Source of the DNA: Gonium pectorale
Taxonomy: Eukaryota > Chlorophyta > Chlorophyceae > Chlamydomonadales > Volvocaceae
DNA length: 64,000 nt
NCBI GenBank assembly: GCA_001584585.1
Contig: LSYV01000044.1
Span: 697,715-761,714 of the forward strand
Direction of reading: 5' to 3'
Shown: piece after piece, positions 10,942 through 23,732 of the stretch
Layout: every line of letters begins with the position of its first letter
Position numbering within the stretch: the first letter of the stretch is position 1
The notes under the pieces: model-generated
The model's input: the letters and a program-made list of their open reading frames with translations, nothing else
Told to the model about the DNA's origin: nothing
Databases searched by the model: none
Position numbers and translations under genes: made by a program

Positions 10942-13900
10942 ATGGAGAGCTTGAAACGTAGCGCCGATGAGGCTGGGGTGAATGGGGAGGGCGGTCCCGA
11001 CTACAAGTCGGCCCGCTTGCCGGGTAAGGGCTTCATTCTCGCGTTGCGTCACGTCACGTATTGAGGACATGGAACGTTGCTTTTTCACCTCGGGGACTGC
11101 CAACGATCGCGTTGCTCTCTCATCGCGCAGACCGCTTTGAGTCGTGCGAGCCACGGCTGCGAGAGCGAATTGAGCGGCTGGTCGCAGGAGGCCTAGTGAG
11201 TTAGCACAGCCTGGGGCTAGCAGGGTCCGGCTTGGGTCCGATGTCCATTCTGTCGCCCGCAGGTTAGGGCCGACGACGTGGACGATAAGGCTCTCGACCT
11301 TTTGAAGGAGCAAAAGATTGACGATGCCATCAATGTCATCGACCAGTTCGAGCGGGCGGTGCAGGGAGGCAACGTTAAGAACAAAAGCGCCTACTTGGCC
11401 GGCGTTGCCACGCGCCACAAGCATTTTGGGCATGGACCCAAGCTAGCAAAGGAGGTGCAGCAGCGGCTGGAGCAGCTGTACCGCTCGGGCAAGATGCGGG
11501 ACACGGTGGGTGACCGCTGCCCCCCTCCCTCGCTCCTCGTGCCCTCCCTCTCTCCTCGTGCCCTCCGTCTCTCCTCATGGCCTATCCCGTCCTCGTGCCC
11601 TCACCATGGTACCCCAGACTTCTACATGTAGCATCCATCGCTGCCGGATACCCACACTTGGCGAGCACGTCTCGTAAGGGTTTGGCCGCCTGACCCCCGG
11701 GGCTCCCGGGGATCCAACAGCACACGGTACCTGCCACCGCGCGGCTGCTGTCGCATCCGTAGCTGGCACAGCCGCTCCCTGGCTTGCCCTCCCACCCGGC
11801 CCCAACCCTGGCCTTGCGGTGGCCGTCCCTCGCAGCAGATTCTGGACACCAAGGTGCTGGAGGCCATCCACGACCTGGAGCCGGGCTTTGCGCTGCGCGT
11901 GATCGAGAACTTTGAGGGCAAGGACCTTGAGGACGCACGCAACGTGAACGCGCTCTTCATGTCCACCATCAAGATCACCAAGGAGCAGGTGGGGCGCACC
12001 GGGTGGCGGGGCGGCGGGGGAGGCGGGTGGTCCCCCGCTCCTCGCACTCTCACCCGCCCGCACAGCCGGGAGCGTCAGGACCGGGAGCATCAGCGCTCCT
12101 GGGGGGGGTAGGGGGTACACCGAAGGACGGGAACGGCGTGCTNNNNNNNNNNNNNNNNNNNNCCAATCGCAACGAAGGAGGGTTGGTGAATTTGGTGGCA
12201 GACGCCCCGGAAGCTGCTGTTGCTGCTGACCGATGTGGCGGGCACAGGTGCTGCAATTGTGTTGCGCTTGGGGCCTGACCCGCGGTCCGCGTTTGCGGGG
12301 AAGCGTCAATACGGGTTGCCGACAGAGGCCCCACGCACGCCGCGTCACTACTATTCCGCACCCCGGGGCGGCATGCCACACCCCGCCAACGTGCTGCTCT
12401 CCCCCGGCGGCGTCACCGTCGCGGCGCGCCCCCGCCCCGTCGCCCCTGCCGTCTGGCGGCGCTCCTCGCCCGCTGCAGATCTCCCGCGAGCGTGCGTACG
12501 GCATGCCGCCGCCAGCACACGGCTATCGCGACGTCGCGCCGCCGCCGCACCACGGACCCCCGGCGCCGCACGGACACCCCCCGCCGCCGTACGGAATGCC
12601 CCCGCCGCCGTACTCGCCGCCGCCGTACTCTGCTCCGCCGCCGTACTCCGCGCCGCCGCCGTTCTCCGCGCCGCCGCCGCCGTACGGTGCACACTCGTCG
12701 TATGCGCCGCCCCTGACGCATGCGCCGCCGCCGCCGATGTTGGCAGGTTAGCGTCGCCAGGCTTAGGTCTAGGCTGAGTGCTTGTCATATGACCATTTCC
12801 ACGGTTACCATCAAGTTGCGCAACCGCGGGCATGGGAAAGGTCGTGGGAACCGTCTCGGAGTTCCTTTTTCCCTTCCGGGTCTCTGCGAGCGGCTTCCAG
12901 GGTACTTCTCCAGACACCGCCGATCCCGTGCGTCCTCAACACCCACGCCGCCGTCCGCCACCCTCTGCGCCTCCGCACCCTCGCCGCCGCCCCTCCATTG
13001 GCTCCTCACCCGCTCCTGACGCACGCCCGGTCGGCCTGCCTGCCTGCCTCCCCGCCCCTCCCCCCTCCCTTTCCTCCCTCCTCTGCCCTGCGCTCCCACG
13101 TCGCCCGCAGGCCCCGTCGCAGGCCCCGCGCGTCGGCACTGCGGCGCGGAGCAGGCGGCCGCGGGCGTGCGCATCGACGAGCTGCACAACCTGAGCCCCC
13201 ACGCGCCCTACGTGCCGGCGCCGGTGGCGCTGGCGCTCCAGCGCGCCTGGGACAGCGGCAACCGGCTGGTGTCGATGCTTGACGAGGGCTCGTGGAAAGC
13301 GCTCACGGAGATGGAGGCGTCGCACGGGCAGCAGGTGAGGCCGCCACCGTTGTTTTCTTCTACCGGGTTGTGGTTTTGGCTTATGTCTGGGTTTGGCCGC
13401 TCTTGGGGCTCGAGCGATGGACCCGCCGGAGAGTGTCGGTTTGCTCATGAGGAGGCGGAGGATCGGAAGGTGCTGGACGGGAGAAGTGCGGGCGTCGAGG
13501 CCCTGGATTCCGGTTGCGGGGGGGAGGGGTGTTTAAGTCCTCACAGTATGGGGAAAGCCCCCACGTGCTCCCAATTTGAATCACACGTGCGCACAACAGG
13601 GAGCGCCCGTCAGCCACTAGCGCACCCGCCGCCTGACGCGCCAAGTGGGGAGACACCGCAGCAGCAGCCCGGCTCCGATTCGCAGACCTCACTTCCGTCG
13701 TGGTTTGATTTGTCGCCCCTGAACTTGCAACGCGCGCTGCGTCTGGGAACGGGGATCCCACGTGCCTGTCACCCATCCGGTTCTCGTCGGCACGCCGTGT
13801 GCCGCTATCCGGACCTCCCTAAATGCCTTAATGATGAATGCCGTTTCACCCTCTACCCCACAGGTGGTCAACGAGGTGGTTGAGGCGATGAACAACCAGC

Positions 13901-16486
13901 AGATCCGCAACAGCAACGCCTTCCTCATCGTGAGTCGTGCGTGTGGGAGCGGCGGGCGCATGCACCGTGTTTGTTGGTGTCCTTCACACGCGTAGAGCTC
14001 TCTGGCCTTGCGCGCGAGCCCAAGCACCCGGGGCTGCACCAGAACTGTTGCCGCTCTCGACTGCTTCGGCATGTCGCTGCCAGCAACACCGCGTGGACAT
14101 AGGCGCCAACACAGAGTCGACCCAAGTGTGTATTTGCGTCATTCGCTTTTCTCCAATCACTCAGAGCAAGAAGTCCGGTGAGTCGACCCCTTGTCACTCC
14201 CTCCCTCATGACTCCACGGGAGCGGCCTGCCTCCAGTGGCTGGCACAGCCCTAGCACACGCTACGCTAATAATGCGCGATGGCGGAGGCCTGGCAGCGGC
14301 TGAACAGGGAGTTCCTGTGTCCTGCAATCCGGACTCACAGTGTCCTCTCAAACGCCCACCGGCAAAGTGGCCGTAGCTGCCCGTTACAGCAAGGGCCCGG
14401 CGACCTTGCAGTGCCCACGCAGTTAAAGCAGTGCTGCAAGCCTACTGCTGTGTTGTCGCCCGAAACCCAACGGAAGCCGGCCGAGAAAAGAGCCCATGGT
14501 GAAGTTGTTCTCTGAGGCAGAGGTGGTGAGCCCTCGGGCGGCTGTGATGCCACCGAAGGTTGCAGGGGCCTTCAATCATCATTCGAAAATCTATGAAGCA
14601 ATAGTAGAGGCCGAGACTGACTGTGGATGAGGATCACATGGCCTAGCGGTGTAGCGTGGCGTTTGCAAGTTAATGCCGGTCAGTCACATGCACTGGTCCC
14701 CAGAGCCAGCTGTGTATTTGCAGCCTGGCGTGATGACAAGCGGGCTTGATCGTACGAGGCACGCCACACGTCATAGGCAGACCCGGATTGTTTGATGCTG
14801 TGTGCGCGAGCTGTGGCCATGCCGGGTCACTGCTCCCTCCCGTAACCCGGCGCCAACCACACGTTAATCGTACGACACGTGATGTCGGGAGAATTTGATG
14901 CGACCCTTGAACGTTCGCGTACGCAATTGCCACACGTAATGGGGCGGTAACAACATATTAGCTGGACAATGCAAGAGGCACCGGCCTCGCGCTGACCACC
15001 ATGTCCGACCTTAACACATGTCAAAGAGCCTCTCTTTCCTGAGACAGGAATCTAGGCTTATGCTGTGCGTGCTTGCCCACGTGCACCGCAAGCCCTGCGG
15101 ACTGGAGATGGAGCCAGGAACAAAAGCTAAACCAGCGCATAATGGGCTGTGAACACCTGACCAGCGACGGGATGTCCTGTCCGCTGCGAGCCATAGCCAT
15201 AGCCATACAGCCCTTGCCCTCGCCAACGCGGTGCTCCCATTCCCCAAGGCGCGGGCACTGTGTGCAAGTATGCGCACAGAGCATCACGCCATTGCAGGCC
15301 CGCACCCTCTTTCGCGCTGCTCGGAACGTGGAGCTCTGGTTCGTGAACCGGGGCCTCTTTGGCGTGTGACCCGAAACCAGCTCGGCCCGACGTTGGGGTC
15401 GGTTGCACAACGGTTGTCCACCGAAATGGAACAAGCGCAGGGGCGTCGGTTGCCACCGGGAGCTGGCATTGCCTAATGCGTAACAAAAGTATGAGCAGCT
15501 TGGGTTCCTGGGAATGAGGGGCTTTAAGGGGAACAGACCACCAACGATTTGCACCGGCGCTGACCGGTCAACTCCCCGTACGACGGGGCCGCTCAACTGC
15601 GCTGAAGTGCCAGAGCACCGCCTTCGAACGGATTTGACATGTTCGATGCCTGCTCTATACACTGTAGGAATTTCAAGCCGTTTCGTGCGCATTCAATTTG
15701 GGAATGTCGTACCGCCAGGCACTCTGTTCACCTCCGAATCCGCGCATTCTTGCTCTGAGTGAATAGCCGTTTGCTTGTCGGCCCTGGCCCCGGCCCTGAC
15801 CCTGGCCCTGCCAACAGTCGGTTGCCAAGAAGTTCCTCACGGGAAGCGTGTCGTCCCCGGGAGCCGGCGGCAGCTTCGGCGCCGGGCCTGGATACGGCGG
15901 TGGCGGCTTCGGCGGTGGCGGCTTCGGCGGCGGTTACGGCGGCGGCGGTGGCGGTGGCGGCGGCGGCCAGAAGGGCGTGCCCGCGCTGAACAAGCTGCAG
16001 GGCGTGCTGGGCCAGCGGGCGCAGGTGCGACGGGGGCTGCGTTCCTCACCGGGTGCTTGCTGCCGTGGGCGCGCGCGGCAGGGCCGCCTGCGCCAGTCTG
16101 CCGAGTGACTGCCGTTGAGCCGCTGGGGCGGGCGGGCGGAGGGGGCGCCTGGTGTCCATTTTACAGTCCTTGTTCCGCCTTCTCTCAATCCTGTTGTTGG
16201 AAGAATGCAGGCCCTTCCTTATCAGTCCTTTGCCTCGCAAACTCCCGAACCCTTCGCCGTGTGTCCTCTGCCGCAGGACCTGCTGGTCCAGCACTCGCAC
16301 GTGCTGCGGGACAGCCACTTTGACGAGGTGGTGGTGAGCCAGTTGCAGAAGCTGCCCGAGCACGAGTCGCTCGAGGTGCTGGCCGAGGTGGGCCGCCACG
16401 AGCTGGTGGGCGTCAAGAACATCCCCGCCTACATCATGGGCATCATCAACCGCTACAAGCGGGGCGGCGCGAGGCCCGGGTACTAA
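10942..16486 (+). CDS. hnRNP Q acidic-domain-like repeat protein, probable RNA-binding or scaffold factor
   Basis: Nine exons join in phase to give 505 aa: 10942-11023, 11131-11195, 11263-11505, 11836-11988, 12479-12746, 13111-13334, 13864-13929, 15818-16024, 16277-16486 (stop TAA 16484). The start reads MESLKRSADEAGVNGEG. Four related helical units lie at about residues 29-112, 131-181, 290-375 and 437-500. Each has an acidic/Leu-rich helix followed by a [VIR]-[KR]-N-x-[SNP]-A-[YFL]-[LIM] core: VKNKSAYLAGV, ARNVNALFMST, IRNSNAFLISV, VKNIPAYIMGI. These resemble the small all-helical acidic domain of hnRNP Q/R. That match is from memory and is an inference. Unit 2 is followed by a Pro/Tyr-rich linker (residues 182-270) and unit 3 by a Gly-rich GYGGGGFGGG linker, both typical of RNP proteins, but there is no RRM. 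A 20-N gap lies in intron 4. A TGTAA motif at 17225 is a candidate poly(A) signal. Confidence 0.78.
12143..12162. other. Assembly gap (20 N)
   Basis: A run of 20 N within the fourth intron of the repeat-protein gene. It does not affect the coding model. Confidence 0.99.
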
Positions 16487-18791
16487 CCCACCGGGCACTG
16501 ACCTACCTGGGGAGGGGAGGGATTAAAAGCACCCTGGCAGCGGGGGCGACGGCCTGTGCCGGCACGCTGGAATGGAGGGGGTGCCGGGCTGCCATCGCGA
16601 GGGCGGTGGTGAAGCGGGGAGCCGGTGCGGGGGGCTGAAAGAGCTGAGCGGCTCCGCCGTGCCACCGTGGGAAGACTTATGCGCTGTCCGGGGGATGGAA
16701 AGCGCGGCGGCATGGAGCCCCGAACGTGGGTGACGGGGGGGGGGGCTGCCCACCTCCCAGCCCCGCAGTTGAGCCACACTTTGAGCGGCTTGCGCTTTCA
16801 ATGGAGTTTCGGGAAGACAACCCGGGCAGACGGCTTGGACTGTAGTCAACCTTGGGTCGAAGCACGTGACGGCCAACATGACCAACAGCGTTTGCGTTGC
16901 GGACGGGCTGACGGCATGTGATAGATGCTGCATGCGGGCGTGGCGGCTTGCGCTACGTAGCAAGCGGTTTCCTCGGGTACCGGACCGTGCGGAAGCACTG
17001 AAGCGCGTTTGAACTGCCCCTGCGCCACACTATGACATCAATCTGTCATTTTCACAGGGCTCCAAGGACAAGTCGGGTTCCGACGTGTCCTGTCGCCTGC
17101 TACGCTGCGTACAGTTGGATCCGGCTTTCAGGCGGTTCATTGTTGGCCCCTTGGCACGCTTTGTTTGAACCTTAACGACCCCAGTTTTGCACCACAGCAT
17201 CGATGGCGAACTGACGATCTGCGTTGTAAGATGCTTCCAAATGCTGGCAGGTGACCAGCGGGAGTACAATTTGCTGGCCGTACATCCAGGAAATCTCGCC
17301 GGCGCGTCGGGTTACATAACTACCCCAAAACGGATAGTGATCCATCGGATCCGTGAGCAAATCAAACATTATTCAACACGCATATGCAGGGACAGGGGAG
17401 CCCGCCCCAGGCCCTCTTATGCCCAAATCGTCAGGCAAACGGCAAGCCTTGAATCAGCTCAGCCCGAGCCGGCAGCCTCACACAAATGCGGCGAATCTCT
17501 TTCCTGCCGTTGCAGAGGGCCTGTTCACAAACGACACAGGGGCAACCGTAAGGCCACGGCGTGGGCCACCACCCACAACAAGGCGGACGTCGAACCCAAC
17601 CACGCGCACAAGTACACACGCGGGCCGTGCACAACCCCTCGCGAAGCGCACGCAAACAGCGGGCCTCGCCACTGCACTGCACTGCACCCGCCCTCGACAC
17701 CCCTCGCCTCGCCGCACAAAGACGCAACGCATGCCTGCGCGCTTATTATTACTGGTAAGTCTTCTCGCATGAGGGGCGCGACTCCAGGGAGCCTCATCAT
17801 CAGCCAATATGCAACTGAACGCACTCAGAGCCCAACGCGCCGGCCCACGCACCCGTGCCAACCCCGTGCCGGCGCTCCTCCAACCGCACGCTGTGCTCCC
17901 AGCGTGGTGCTGCTGCATGCGGCAAGTGGCTATTCGTCTCTCCGCTCACGTACCGACATGGCGACCGCAAAACCGTGCGAGCGACCCTCATCGCCCCAGT
18001 CAAAGGCATGCTCCGGCTCGCAAGCTCCACAGCGCGCCAAAACGCAAAAAACAAGTGCGTTCTTCTCAAGCATGTATGCTGATCAAGTTCAAGTGTCATT
18101 GGCAATGCGACTGCCTTACCGGTATGCCGAGTAATCTTCACTCTTAGCACTCATTTGTCACCTCCAATCCCAACTCCAACCCAAGCCCCGCCCGCAGCCC
18201 ACAGGGGCATCTCTTGCGCCTAAGGCACCTAAGGGGGACGCAACACGTACCGCACCAACCCAACCCGTGCGCAACTCTTCGCCTCCGGCCCCAAACGCTT
18301 CACGGACGTTATAGACCGGGCAGCTACAAAAAGGGTAAACGCGACAATACAACGCTACAAAAGAGCCGCGACGCTCCTAAGGAGGGAACAGGGGGGAACA
18401 GGGCGCACACCCTTGCCAAGCGGGCGGCACGGGTATTTTTCGGAATGAATGATCCACGGATCCAAGGAACGCCAGGCCCGCACGCCGCCGCCGGTTTGCT
18501 GCATTCTTGCCGGCCACTGCTCCCGTCCGCGCACAAAGGCGAGCATGCGTAATGCCAAGCTATATATCCGCAGCGCAGGAGGGCCGCCACGCCAAAGCTC
18601 CTGCCGCAACAGCATACGCATAGCCCCCGGGTGCGTACACCAAAAACACACACAAGCGTAAGGGTAGTGGTTCAAGTGGTTCAAAGTCTCTTCGCCGGCA
18701 GCGCCGCCGGCCCGGCCTCGCAGCCATGAGCTCAAGGAGCGAGCGGGCCGGTGGCACGCAAAGAGCTACCCATCACACCTCGACCAGCTCC
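16487..18791. other. Intergenic region between convergent genes; nothing recognised
   Basis: This lies between the 3' ends of the plus-strand repeat-protein gene and the minus-strand carrier gene. It presumably holds both 3' UTRs (TGTAA at 17225-17229 on the plus strand). Open frames here, including a 315-codon one at 17187-18134, show no family resemblance and poor codon bias. No repeats or RNA genes were seen. Confidence 0.6.
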
Positions 18792-21700
18792 CTAGCCCGC
18801 AGCCGCGCCGTCGCAGACGGCCGCCCCAGCGCTGCAGGAGCAGCAGCACGCGTCCGGCCCCGCGCGAGCCGCAGTCCCCGCCGGCGCCGACTCCGGAGCC
18901 GGCGGCGAGTGCGAAAATGTCTGAGCCGTGGTGGCAACCGCTGCCGGGCAGGCAGCGCCCGGGACCGGGGTCGGCCCCGCGCCCGACGCGGCGGCGGCGG
19001 CGGGCGGCAGCGGCGACGCCTCCAGCAGCTCGCCGGTGCAGACGGTGGTGCCGCAGATGGTCGGCGCCTGGGCGCCCGGCGGGGTGCAGATGCGGCCCAC
19101 CACCTCGCGGTCGCCGTCGGGCCCCTCCAGCACCAGCGGCACGCACCTGAAGCGGCGGCGTGGATAACACCCGGGGCCAGTGAGGCCGGTCAGCATTTGA
19201 GCCTCACGCGCAGGAGCATGCCGGCGGCATGTGACTGGAAGAGGAGCTAGACAAGAGAGGTGCGCGAGCGGCGATGCCGGCGCAGCGCTGCGGCGCTCGG
19301 CAAGAGCCCCTGGCGAACGGTACCCTATGGCCCCAGGAGCCCTGACAGTCACGAGTATGCGTCACGAAGTCATTCGGCAGCCGATGGCCAGCCCACAACC
19401 AGCAAAAGCAAACACCTGAGCCACACACCACGCCGGTATTCGTTGCACGGAGCACATGAAGGCTCAGGCGCTCCCCGAGACGGTTAAGAGCAAGCACACG
19501 GGCAACCTGGACACGAGCCTACAACCAGCCCTAAGCAACAATTCGGCACACACCACCCCGAATACTCGTTGCACTGAACAGTCACAGAACGTGCAACAGT
19601 CACAGAACAAGCTGAGACCTGGATTGCCCACCAACAAGCACCTTACCTGGACGTGAGCATCTGCTTGACCTGCTGCTCGTCCCGCTGCTGCTCCCACGCC
19701 ACGACCATGGCCCGGACCGCCTCGTACGTGCCGAACGACACACAGGCCATGGGGATGAGGCGCAGCGTGGCGGCGCCGATGCCCCTGCGGGAGGCGGGAA
19801 ACGGGTCGCGTGGGGTGGGGGAGTTGAAGGGAAAGGAGAGGGGGGGCGTGGGGTGGGGGAGGGCGAGGAGTTGGGCGGGGGGGGGGCGGGGGGGCGATGC
19901 AAAGCACATGCTGATAAGCGTCAGTTGGCGCCCAAGCTGGCCACTCAGAAGAAGATGATGTTCATGCAGGTGGCCTTACTGGGGCCAGGTCCGGACCATG
20001 GACCCGGGTAAGGGCCGGCTCCGCAAGGCCACGGGCTGTCCGTATACCGATGGCTCTCGGCTGACGCCGCGCTTGTCGCCCCGCGCCCGCTTCGCTGCAG
20101 CGAATTGCTGCGTGGCTCCGCAACATGCAGCTGCGGCAGTTGATGCCGTACAGCCAGCTCAGCGCCCAGCCGCCCAAGCGGCCCTCTGAGCCCCTGCCCC
20201 CCTGCACCGTGTTCGCAAGCGACGCCGGTCGCGACTCGCCCACTTTCCCAGCGCATTCGTGCGCCCAGTGCCCGCACCGCCGCACAACACCGCCCCGGCC
20301 GCACACGCACACACGCACTCATGTGCTCACGCGCTCACGCACCTGTACAGCGCCGCAGGTCCGCCCTCCGCCAGCAGCCCGCGCACTACCGCTACCATGC
20401 CGCCCAGACCGCCGCTCGTCGAGCCGGCCGCTGCCACCTGCGAGCCAAGCATCAGCCGGGGCACAAAACACATGCGGCTGTGACTCAGCCCCAGCCCACC
20501 AGCCGTCCCGCTACGGTACAAACAACGGTGCGCAGACCGCACGTATGTAAAGCAGCTGGACAGGCGCCCCCGTCAAGGCACTCTTGGCTGCCCCAGGGCA
20601 GCGTTGTCGTGGCACTTGCCCCGCCGCGTTCCCCCCGCCCCCTTGCCTCGCCCCGCCAGTCACCATGCACACGCAGCCCGCCCCGCTCCGGCCCCCCCAA
20701 CCCCGCCACGCCAGCCGCCATGCCCCGCACCTGCAGCCGCCGCGAGACCGTCTCCAGCGGGAACGACACCAGCTGGCCGCAGAAGGCTGACAGCACGCCG
20801 AAGGCCAGCGACGGCGCCACGCCCGGCTCCTCGTGCGCCAGGCGGGTGTAGGCCTTTTTGAGCGCGTCGTGGAGGCCATACGTGATGGCCGCCTCAGGGA
20901 AGATCGCCGCCACGCTGGGCCCAAGCCCGCGGTACAGTGCGCCCGCGCCCTCGGCGCGCACCAGGCCCGTCAGGGCCGCCACGAGGTTGGGCGACGCGGC
21001 GGCAGCGGCAGCAGAGGAGGCGAGACGGGGCCCCGCAGCGGCGGCCGCCGCCGCTGCGACGGTGATGCGCGACCGGACCACCTCCAGCGGGTAGAGCGCC
21101 ACCCAGCTGGTGCAGCCCGCCAGGCCTGGTGGGAGAGGGGGAGGGGGACGGAGAGGGACAGCGAAAGGGGAAGGGGGAGGAGGGAACCGAGGGCTTGCTT
21201 AGTACGGGCCACCACCACCAGTAGAGTCGTCGGAGGCGCATGTCATCCCAGTCCGTCCAAGGCTGAGCTGCAGAAAGGCTCCCAACGCTCACGGGCGCTG
21301 CCCCGGGGCCAGGCCGGCGGTCGCTGCGGGCCCTTGTCAGCCGTCCACAGCGTCCAAGCAACCGGGCCCTGCGGCCGCCGTACGCCCATTGCATCACCGG
21401 GCATTCGTTTCTAGTGTACCAAAGCCGCACCCCCCGCGGTGCGGCCTTCACTGCAACGCACGGGGTCCCCAACACACCCACCCGCTGCAAGAAACGTCTG
21501 TGCGGTGGTGTCGTCCCCCAGCAGCCGCTTGAAGGCGTCGAAGACGAAGAAGTCCAGCGCCTTCTGGGGCGCGGAGCGGAGCACGTTGAGCAGGTTGCCC
21601 CGGTACAGGCCCGCCCAGCCCTGCGAGGACACGATGTCCGAGGCAGCCTGCGGAAGGCGGACCGAGTGTAGGGAGGGAGGGAAGGAGGGAGGGGGGAGGT

Positions 21701-23732
21701 AACTAGGCTTGGCAGGTAACAGGGGGAAGGGCGACGCGTGGTGGATTGAAAGGTAACGTGAGGGTGAGGGTTGAAGGAGAAAGGTTCTATTATGACTGAG
21801 CTAGGAACCAGCAGCGTCTGGCCCGTGAAGGTTAGATGGGGGCCCTACACAAGAGGTGAGCAATTGGGTGTGCGGGAAATAGCCCGGAACCGTCCGGCGC
21901 TTGCCTTACATCGAAAGCCCCTCCTGGTCCCCCGCCCTCTCGGCCACGGCAGGCCCACCTGCGCCAGGCTCCTGCTCTGCAGCTGCCCCGCCATGGCTGC
22001 CAGTCGCAGCGTCTCCAGCGGCGCGGTGGCGGTGCGCGAGGTGGCGCCCGCGATGGCGCCCGCCAGCAGGTGACCTGGGGGCAAGGGGGTTGGGGGAAGT
22101 AAGGAAGGAAAAAGGGAGGGGGGAAGGGGCCGGGCTGGGGGCTTGCAGGCTGGGAACGGGACGACACTCAGCGCGAGCGAGCGAGAGAGCACACTCGTGA
22201 CAGATCGACACGAGGGAGGCCGGCGGTGGCTGTCAGCGTCTGTCAGCTACATACGGATACAACGCCTCCACGAGGTTGGGGGTGCTCGTGAGATATGCAC
22301 CCAACCCCTCATGACTCCGCCCCCGCCCCCGCCCGCCTCCTCACCCCACGGCGAGCCCTTCGCGCCGGCCGCCGCAGCCGCCTCGTTGCCTGCCCGCCCC
22401 AGCGATAGCTTGTCTGACAGCTCTGGGACCGCCCCCGCAGCCAGCCAGTACTCCACCAGCATGTCCTGCTGCGGCAGCAGGAGGAAGAAGTCCCGGAACT
22501 CCGAGAACCCCAGGGACCTGCAGGCGGGAGGGGAGGATTTGAGGCGGAGGGCACATGGACGTCCAGTAATGGACATGGACATGGACGTCCGTCAGGCCGT
22601 CCCGCCACGCAAGCGCTGCCCCCTGCTGCCCCGTGCCCACCCGCTGCGCTCCGCCCACCGCGCTGGGTCCTGCACGCCGATCCCGTGCACAGCTCCAGCA
22701 GTCCACGACCCTTCCCACCTGCGCTCTGCCCCTCTGCCCTCCCCTCTGCCCTCTCCTCTGCCCTCCCCTCTGCCCCTGCACCCGCTCACCCGTGCTCCGG
22801 CGCCGCCTTGGAGTGCAGGTGCGCCGCCATGCGCGTCCGGCAACGGTAGATGCAGCGGGTGCGCGGGCAGGTGACCGCCACGCGGGCCAGGCTGTCCTCC
22901 AGGTCGTCCAGCGAGATGCGGCCGTCGCCGTCTGGTGACGACGAGGGGAGGGGTGCGAGGAGGAGTTAGGGGCGGTCTCACTAGGGGCACGGCCGTCGAC
23001 GTTTGGCTATCATATATTGAATTCAGGCGCAGCCGCATTTGGGGGTTGGGGGGACATGCGTTTGGCGAGAGCGGGCTGGAATTGGAGCCTGCCTGCCTGT
23101 CCTCCCAGGCATGGTCGGGCTGAATCCCGGCAGTATCCCTACCAGCCGAAACGCGTGCCTCGCCGCACCTTGGTCGAACAAGCTGAACGCCCGGCGCAGC
23201 GCCTCCTCCCGGCTGCGCACGAAGCGCCGGAACATACCAAACGTCAGCTCGGCGTCTGCATCCTCGGCGTCTTCCACCTGCTGCGGCTGCTGCTGCTGCC
23301 GCTGCGCGCCCTCACCGCCCCCGCAGACCGCGAAACTGTCCGCGGCGCCTGCCCCCGCATTGCTGCCGCTGTTGTTGTGGTTGCTGTGGGTCGCGCGCAC
23401 GGCGCTCGCAAAATGTGCCGCATAGCTGCTGGGCAAGCCGTTACGGGCTGCGAACGCCTCCAAGTCCTTCTCTGTGATGTGGCCCTGGAAGGGATGCGGG
23501 GGGGGGGGATGCGGGAAGGGGTGTCTGGTGCCAACGGGAGGGAGCAACACGGAACGGGAGGGACAGGTGTGCAAGTGGACCAATCCCGCCCTCCTTAGTT
23601 TTCATGCTCCGTGCAGTTCAGCCGAATACAGGTGCAGTGGGTGCTCGCAGCGCAAGCGCATTGCCGTTGCGGTGGTGCCCTACCTTGCCGTCCACGTCTA
23701 TGGACTTGAAGGTCTTCCGAAGTCCAGCATCT
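18792..23732 (-). CDS. EF-hand (Ca2+-regulated) mitochondrial carrier with C-terminal extension (start exon unresolved)
   Basis: Likely inner-membrane solute carrier of the ATP-Mg/phosphate (APC/ScaMC) type. Ten exons, all in phase: 23732-23684, 23484-23169, 22931-22790, 22517-22345, 22074-21959, 21647-21482, 21125-20731, 20437-20343, 19784-19647, 19146-18792. The N-terminal regulatory part has EF-hand loops DVDGKGHITEKD and DQDGDGRISLDD, then FSEFRDFFLLLP. Three carrier repeats follow, with signatures APLETLRL, YPLEVVRSR and FPLETVSRR; each repeat carries LYRG. The last exon adds about 118 Cys/Ala/Pro-rich residues (CVPLVLEGPDGDREVVGR onward) not normal for the family. Without that splice, translation would stop at 19645-19643 right after QMLTSR. 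The first exon in phase begins mid-codon, so an upstream coding exon is missing. A weak candidate starts at ATG 24047 (MADAGEERPP) with a poor GTCCTA donor. Predicted size is over 648 aa, against about 470-510 usually. Confidence 0.85.

Noticed and set aside
14279..15700. Transposon insertion in the long intron of the repeat-protein gene
   Set aside because: No terminal inverted repeats, target-site duplication or transposase-like frame could be seen.
17187..18134. 315-codon plus-strand frame between convergent genes
   Set aside because: No domain, poor codon bias and overlapping open frames on both strands: a chance ORF in stop-poor DNA.
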